Below are positions 59,901-64,000 of a stretch of 64,000 nucleotides of DNA, piece by piece; the stretch's first letter is position 1; every line of letters starts with the position of its first letter. The notes beneath the pieces were generated by a model. That model ran no database searches. It was not told the origin of the DNA and saw only the letters and a program-made list of their open reading frames with translations. The position numbers and the translations under genes are program-made. The DNA is taken from contig JAEUKI010000062.1 in assembly GCA_016793325.1 (NCBI GenBank), positions 62,001 through 126,000 of the forward strand. Direction: 5' to 3'. Source of the DNA: Myxococcales bacterium (lineage in GTDB: Bacteria > Myxococcota_A > Polyangia > Polyangiales > Ga0077539).

Positions 59901-60989
59901 GTGTCGGCGATCACGCTCTCGACCCTCCGCACGTACGCCGTCGCTCGTTCGCTCGCGGGGACAGACGCCATCACGACCCTCGAGCGAGCGCTCGAACGCG
60001 CTGCATTTGTTCAGGCGGATCCCATTCGAGCCCCCGCCGTCGCGCAGGACCTCGAGCTCCGTCACCGCGTGAAGGACTACCGCGCAGGGGACCTCGAGGC
60101 GCGCTATCGCGAGCTCCCGATCGAGGAGGACTACTTCGTCAACTACGGCTTCGTGACGCCCGCGCTGCAAGCGTCGATGCACCCGAGGACGCCGCGACGA
60201 ACGTGGACCAAGACCGAGCAGAAGCGCGCGGCGGCTGTGCTCGACTACGTTCGCGAAAAGGGCACCGTGCACCCGCGCGAGGTCGACGCGCACTTCGCGC
60301 ACGGCACGGTCAAAAATTGGTGGGGCGGCCAGTCGAGCGCCTCGACGCAGCTCCTCGATGGAATGCACTACCGCGGCCTTCTCCGCGTCGCCGGCCGCAA
60401 GAGCGGGATTCGTCTCTACCGCGCGCGCGAGCCCTTCACCGCGCAAACGGACCCGCGCGCCGCGCACGATCGACTCGTCGACGCCATCGTCGCGCGCTAT
60501 GCCCCGCTGCCCGAACCGTCGCTTCGCCAATTGCTCGCGCACCTCGGGCTCGGCGCTCCGCAGTGGCGCGACGCGAAGAAGGCAGCGTTCGACCGAGCGA
60601 AATCACGGCTCGCGTGCGCGACGGTCGAAGGTCATCGTTGGTACTGGCCCGCGGGTGAAGACCCCGCCGCGTTCGACGCGCCTGCGTTTCGCGTGTGGTG
60701 GCTCTCGCCGTTCGACCCTGTCGTGTGGGATCGACGGCGCTTCGAGCTCTTGTGGGGGTGGGCGTATCGCTTCGAGGCGTACACGCCCGCGAAGAAGCGC
60801 GTTCGCGGCTACTACGCGCTTCCCATGCTCGTCGCGGACGACGTCGTGGGCTGGGCCAACGTGTCCGTCGACGATGGCGTGATGGACGTCGAGCTCGGCT
60901 ACGCGAAGAAGCGCAAGCGCGACAAATCACTGTCCAACGCGATCGATGAAGAGCGCGCGCGGATGGCGGCGTTCTTGCGCGCGAAATAA
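59901..60989 (+). CDS. AlkZ/YcaQ-like DNA glycosylase (HTH_42 family)
   Basis: The 362-residue product belongs to the winged-helix HTH_42/DUF1006 family, which includes AlkZ and YcaQ glycosylases that unhook alkylated bases and interstrand crosslinks. The start region has SAITLSTLRTYAVARSL, then AAFVQADPIRAPAVAQDLELRHRV with the catalytic Gln-X-Asp (QAD), as in YcaQ-type members. Later segments IEEDYFVNYGFVTPAL, NWWGGQSSASTQLLDGMHYRGLLRV and VWWLSPFDPVVWDRRRFELLW are typical of the family. The GTG start at 59901 fits the first conserved segment; no signal peptide is present. It probably repairs or resists a genotoxin; no toxin cluster is in the window. A terminator follows. Confidence 0.85.
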   Translation: MSAITLSTLRTYAVARSLAGTDAITTLERALERAAFVQADPIRAPAVAQDLELRHRVKDYRAGDLEARYRELPIEEDYFVNYGFVTPALQASMHPRTPRRTWTKTEQKRAAAVLDYVREKGTVHPREVDAHFAHGTVKNWWGGQSSASTQLLDGMHYRGLLRVAGRKSGIRLYRAREPFTAQTDPRAAHDRLVDAIVARYAPLPEPSLRQLLAHLGLGAPQWRDAKKAAFDRAKSRLACATVEGHRWYWPAGEDPAAFDAPAFRVWWLSPFDPVVWDRRRFELLWGWAYRFEAYTPAKKRVRGYYALPMLVADDVVGWANVSVDDGVMDVELGYAKKRKRDKSLSNAIDEERARMAAFLRAK

Positions 60990-61491
60990 GTCGCCGTCGA
61001 TTTCGGCACGAAAGCGGGGCTCGTGCCGCGGGAGCAAGACGCGCTGACGCCTCAGTGGGGCGTTTGTGTTCTCGGGCGTTCGCGTGCGCCGCGCCGCTTC
61101 GGGGCGGTGGACTTCGCCGAAAATGTCCGTCGCGATGCTCCTCGATTTCGTCGTCCGTCGCGAAACGCAGTGAGTTCGTGCGGCGTGTGCGGCTGAGGCT
61201 CGACGGCACGCCAACTGCACATGTCAAACGATTCGCTGCGCTGCCGAAGAAACGGCGCGCGGGCTCTTTTGCGCGGACGCGCGACGAGCGCAGCGAGCCA
61301 CGCGCGCAAGCGAAGGCTCGGCGAAGAGGTCTTCGGAGGGCTCGAAGCGAATTGCGATCGCGATCGCTCGAGCTCCCGACCTTTCTTCAGTTTCGCCGTC
61401 TGCGAAGGCGCGACCTCGCGCCTCTGCGCCGCGCGATCACCGTCGGATGCGCCTTCGCGTGTCCGCGTTTCGACACAGTGGAGTGCTCATC
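60990..61491. other. About 0.5 kb without a convincing gene
   Basis: After the AlkZ-like gene there is a terminator hairpin (61047-61070) and then GC-rich DNA. Frames open on both strands lack a ribosome-binding site and third-position bias. The promoter of the OmpA gene at 61492 should lie near its end. I see no recognised element. Confidence 0.4.
61047..61070 (+). terminator. Terminator after the AlkZ-like gene
   Basis: ACGCCTC and GGGGCGT form a 7-bp stem (one T-G pair) around AGT, followed by TTGTGTT. It starts 57 nt after the stop codon. Confidence 0.6.
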
Positions 61492-63024
61492 ATGTCTCGT
61501 CATCATTGCTGTTCGGTCGTCAGCGTCGGGCCGTTGCTCGCGGCTGTGTCCCTCGCTCTTGTCTCGTACGCGCCCGAGGCGAACGCGCAGAGCTTCATCG
61601 AGCGCTTCTCGCTTCGCGGCGAAATCGCCGCAGGAACGATGCTCACGACCTATCAGCGCGAGACGCTGAGATACCACCTCGTGGTTCAGGGCTCGGGTCG
61701 GCTCGGGTTTACGCTGTTCGGTCCCCTCGCGTTGCAGGCGTCGTACTCGAGTTGGTACTTCCCTGCGGACTCAGCGTCGGGTCTGCGCTCCGACGGACAA
61801 CAGCATACCGGCAGCGGCGGACTGCGATTCGAGCCGATGGCGGGGAGGGTCGGGCGATTCTTCGTCGACGCGAACGTCGGTCTCGGAGTGACGGAGGCTC
61901 GCAATCGCGTGAGCCTCGACGCTGGACTCGGGTTCGAGTTCGCCTTCGGACGCGCGCTCGGGCTGGGGCCCGCGGCGCGCTACGGGCATTTGTTCTCGGC
62001 TGGCCAGGACTCCCCGAACGACGCGCAATACTGGTCCGCGGGGCTCGCGATCTCGCTGCGCGTTCCGCCGCCGCTCCCGCCGCCGGTGATCTCTCCGGTC
62101 GCGGACGCGGACTCGGACGGAGTTCTCGATGGCGCCGACCAATGCCCAAACGAGCCTGCGGGAACGCCGACGGACCCCGAGCACCTCGGCTGTCCTCCGC
62201 GCGATCGCGACCGCGACGGAGTGACCGACTCGACTGACGTCTGCCCCGAGCTGCCGCGCGGCGCGCACCCGTCGCCGACGCGCGCCGGATGCCCTGCAAC
62301 AGACTCGGATCTCGACGGCGTGTTCGACTTCGAAGACGCGTGTCCTGCCACTGCGGCTGGGCCGCACCCCGATCCGCTTCGCGCGGGTTGTCCGGACGGC
62401 GACGATGACGCCGACTCCGTTCTCAACCACAGCGACGTGTGCCCGCGCGAGCCGCAGGGAATGCACGCCGACCCGCGTCGCTTGGGGTGCCCGCAGCCCG
62501 ATCGCGATCGCGACTCGGTCGCGGACACCGTCGACGCGTGCCCCGACGTGATCGGAGCGCCCAACGTCGATCCGCGCCGCAACGGTTGTCCTGGCCTCTT
62601 GGTGATCCGCGACGGGCGCATCGTGATCTTGCAGCCCGTCTTCTTCGCGAACAACCGCGACAGGATCCTGCCGCCGAGCTTCAGGGTCTTGTCTGCCGTG
62701 GTCGCCGCGCTCCGCGCGCAGCCAGAGATCACTCGCATCGGCGTCGAAGGGCACACGGACGACCTCGGGAGCGCCGAGGACAACATGCTGCTCTCGCAGC
62801 GCAGGGCGCAGGCCGTGGCGGTGTGGCTCGCGCAGCACGGCGTCGAGTCGAGTCGCATCGAGGCGCGCGGCTACGGAAACACGCGCCCGATCGTCCCCAA
62901 CGGCCCGCTCTCGGCCCGCGCGTCCAACCGACGCGTCGAGTTTCACATCCTCTCGCCGAGCCCGAACAACTCGGTCGACGCCAACGGCTCGGCCGGTCGT
63001 CCCACGGCAGGCGCCGCGCGATGA
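61492..63024 (+). CDS. OmpA-family protein with TSP3 repeats (paralogue)
   Basis: The 510-residue product has a signal peptide (PEANAQ), a beta-barrel-like N-terminal domain (about 30-195, with YHLVVQGSGRLGFTLFG and FFVDANVGLGVTEARNRV) and five calcium-type TSP3 repeats (DADSDGVLDGADQC and following). The C-terminal OmpA/Pal domain has GVEGHTDDLGSAEDN, LSQRRAQAVAVWL and NRRVEFHILSP. It is a paralogue of the protein at 37318. GGAG lies 8 nt before the ATG at 61492. The next gene starts 59 nt downstream. A wall-anchoring role at the outer membrane is likely. Confidence 0.92.
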   Translation: MSRHHCCSVVSVGPLLAAVSLALVSYAPEANAQSFIERFSLRGEIAAGTMLTTYQRETLRYHLVVQGSGRLGFTLFGPLALQASYSSWYFPADSASGLRSDGQQHTGSGGLRFEPMAGRVGRFFVDANVGLGVTEARNRVSLDAGLGFEFAFGRALGLGPAARYGHLFSAGQDSPNDAQYWSAGLAISLRVPPPLPPPVISPVADADSDGVLDGADQCPNEPAGTPTDPEHLGCPPRDRDRDGVTDSTDVCPELPRGAHPSPTRAGCPATDSDLDGVFDFEDACPATAAGPHPDPLRAGCPDGDDDADSVLNHSDVCPREPQGMHADPRRLGCPQPDRDRDSVADTVDACPDVIGAPNVDPRRNGCPGLLVIRDGRIVILQPVFFANNRDRILPPSFRVLSAVVAALRAQPEITRIGVEGHTDDLGSAEDNMLLSQRRAQAVAVWLAQHGVESSRIEARGYGNTRPIVPNGPLSARASNRRVEFHILSPSPNNSVDANGSAGRPTAGAAR

Positions 63025-63083
63025 GCTCCGCTGAACGCCTCGAAGAATCTCGCGCACGTATTCAAGTGATAAGGACAAACACA

Positions 63084-64000
63084 ATGCCTTCGACATATGT
63101 CACGACGTCCGCCGCGGGCCGCCAGCGACTGCTCGCGTCCGTCGGCGCCCTGCTGCTCGCCGGCTGCGGCCCGCGCTCGATCCTCGGTCCTCAACCCGCG
63201 GGCGACGCGCGCGATGTCGCGGTGGACGCGATCACCGACGTGCAACGCGACGCTCCCGACGCGAGCGATGTGCACGACGACGCAGACGTCTCTGTCGACG
63301 TGACGATTCCGGACGTGACGGTCCCCGACGTGACGATTCCAGACGTGACGATTCCAGACGTGACGATTCCAGACGTGACCGTCGCCGACGTTGTCGACGT
63401 CGCAGACGTGAGCGACGTACCGGACGTCCTCGATGTTCCCGATGTCCTCGATGTTCCTGATGTGCTCGACGTATCGCTCGACACAGCGCCACCCGGTTCC
63501 GGCATCCTCGGATCTGCCGCGCAGTTCGCGATCGTCGCGGGCTCGACGGTGAGCAACACCGGGCTCTCGACGATCGTCGGCAAGGTCGCCGTCAGTCCTG
63601 GACTCGCGCTCGTCGGGATCCCCGCAGGCACCGTCGTTCACGCAGGCGACGGCGTCGCAGCGCTCGCGCAGTCGGACACGACGACGGCGTACAACTACCT
63701 CGCAGCGCTCCCGTGCGGCACCGTGCTCACGGGGCTCGACCTCGGCGGCCGAACGCTCGCGCCGGGCGTCTACTGCTTCACCTCGTCCGCCGGACTGACC
63801 GGAACGCTCGTGCTTGACGGACAGGGCCAGCCCAACCCGCTCTTCGTCTTTCAAGTCGCGAGCACGCTCGTCATCGCGAACGTCGCGGCCGTCACGATGA
63901 TCAACGGCGCGCGTCCCTGCGGCGTCTACTGGCAGGTCGGCAGCTCGGCGACCGTCGGAATCGCCAGTAACTTTGCAGGCAACATCATCTCGCTCGCCAA
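63084..64000 (+). CDS. Ice-binding-like (DUF3494) lipoprotein, 3' end missing
   Basis: The reading frame runs off the window after 305 codons. It has AAGGA 8 nt before the ATG and a lipoprotein signal (GALLLAGC, Cys28). An acidic linker with six TIPDV-type repeats and then DVPDVLDV-type repeats follows. Residues about 145 on match the DUF3494 ice-binding fold: ILGSAAQFAIVAGSTVSNTG, VGIPAGTVVHAGD, LTGLDLGGRTLAPGVYCFTS, LVLDGQGQPNPLFVFQVAST and CGVYWQVGSSATVGIASNF. In non-polar bacteria this solenoid fold is often adhesive rather than antifreeze. The missing end might contain a MYXO-CTERM-type tail or further domains. Confidence 0.85.
   Translation, partial: MPSTYVTTSAAGRQRLLASVGALLLAGCGPRSILGPQPAGDARDVAVDAITDVQRDAPDASDVHDDADVSVDVTIPDVTVPDVTIPDVTIPDVTIPDVTVADVVDVADVSDVPDVLDVPDVLDVPDVLDVSLDTAPPGSGILGSAAQFAIVAGSTVSNTGLSTIVGKVAVSPGLALVGIPAGTVVHAGDGVAALAQSDTTTAYNYLAALPCGTVLTGLDLGGRTLAPGVYCFTSSAGLTGTLVLDGQGQPNPLFVFQVASTLVIANVAAVTMINGARPCGVYWQVGSSATVGIASNFAGNIISLA
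63298..63387. repeat. 15-bp tandem repeat in the acidic linker
   Basis: Six units of GACGTGACGATTCCA or close variants encode (D)VTIPD repeats between the lipid anchor and the DUF3494 domain. Several units are identical at DNA level, so the linker length has changed recently. Confidence 0.9.

Overview
The window looks like a chromosomal segment of a GC-rich myxobacterium (Myxococcota). That is an inference from gene style, not from a marker gene. The signs are many lipoproteins with lipoboxes, Asp/Gly/Thr-rich linkers behind the lipid anchor, thrombospondin type 3 plus OmpA proteins, a Hanks-type kinase, PEGA and DUF4398-type proteins, and two proteins with MYXO-CTERM-like tails (Cys-X-Cys, membrane helix, Arg cluster). 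A Polyangiales/Sandaracinaceae-type organism would fit. I see no rRNA, no phage, no transposase and no CRISPR array. Almost all DNA is coding, with strong G/C preference at third codon positions.

Layout. 1-3.3 kb: a 22-bp repeat array, a tiny membrane protein coupled to a ribosome hibernation factor, a chorismate mutase and a large repeat lipoprotein. 3.3-9.1 kb: clpB behind a possible heat-shock promoter, two secreted propeller-like proteins, and a 21/22-bp palindromic array filling a convergent gap. 9.1-15.8 kb: thiD, a coiled-coil membrane protein, a SpoU methyltransferase, a small terminator-ended transcript with micro-ORFs, hflX (probable CTG start), a palindromic element and a czcD-type zinc exporter whose 3' end is triplicated. 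15.8-21.6 kb: orphan exbD, a TetR-controlled copper monooxygenase-like protein, two lipoproteins, a second TetR gene and a sirtuin.

21.6-31.5 kb (minus strand): a kinase / TPR-PEGA / Gly-rich lipoprotein / GCS2-ligase operon, then a NamZ / lipoprotein / beta-propeller / diheme cytochrome operon. 31.5-38.8 kb: a Cys-rich lipoprotein, an orphan peptide-type permease pair, a helical lipoprotein, a GT39-like membrane glycosyltransferase and an OmpA protein. 38.8-56 kb (minus strand): a 14-residue repeat protein with MYXO-CTERM tail, an FG-GAP lipoprotein, a zinc-ribbon-like protein, a glycosyltransferase and UDP-galactopyranose-mutase-like pair, cell-envelope proteins (two paralogous outer-membrane proteins, OmpA and DUF4398-type lipoproteins), dapB, dapA and a GH57 glucan branching enzyme. 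56-64 kb: an acyl-CoA synthetase, a 423-bp near-perfect palindrome, tRNA-Val(GAC) with promoter and terminator, a 42-bp palindromic repeat array, an unknown protein, an AlkZ/YcaQ-like DNA glycosylase, another OmpA protein and a truncated ice-binding-fold (DUF3494) lipoprotein.

The common theme is the cell envelope and surface: about twenty exported proteins, peptidoglycan precursor genes (dapA/dapB), a muramidase and polysaccharide enzymes. The most unusual features are non-coding: several unrelated families of short palindromic tandem repeats sit next to stop codons or a tRNA, and one large palindrome lies between fadD and tRNA-Val.
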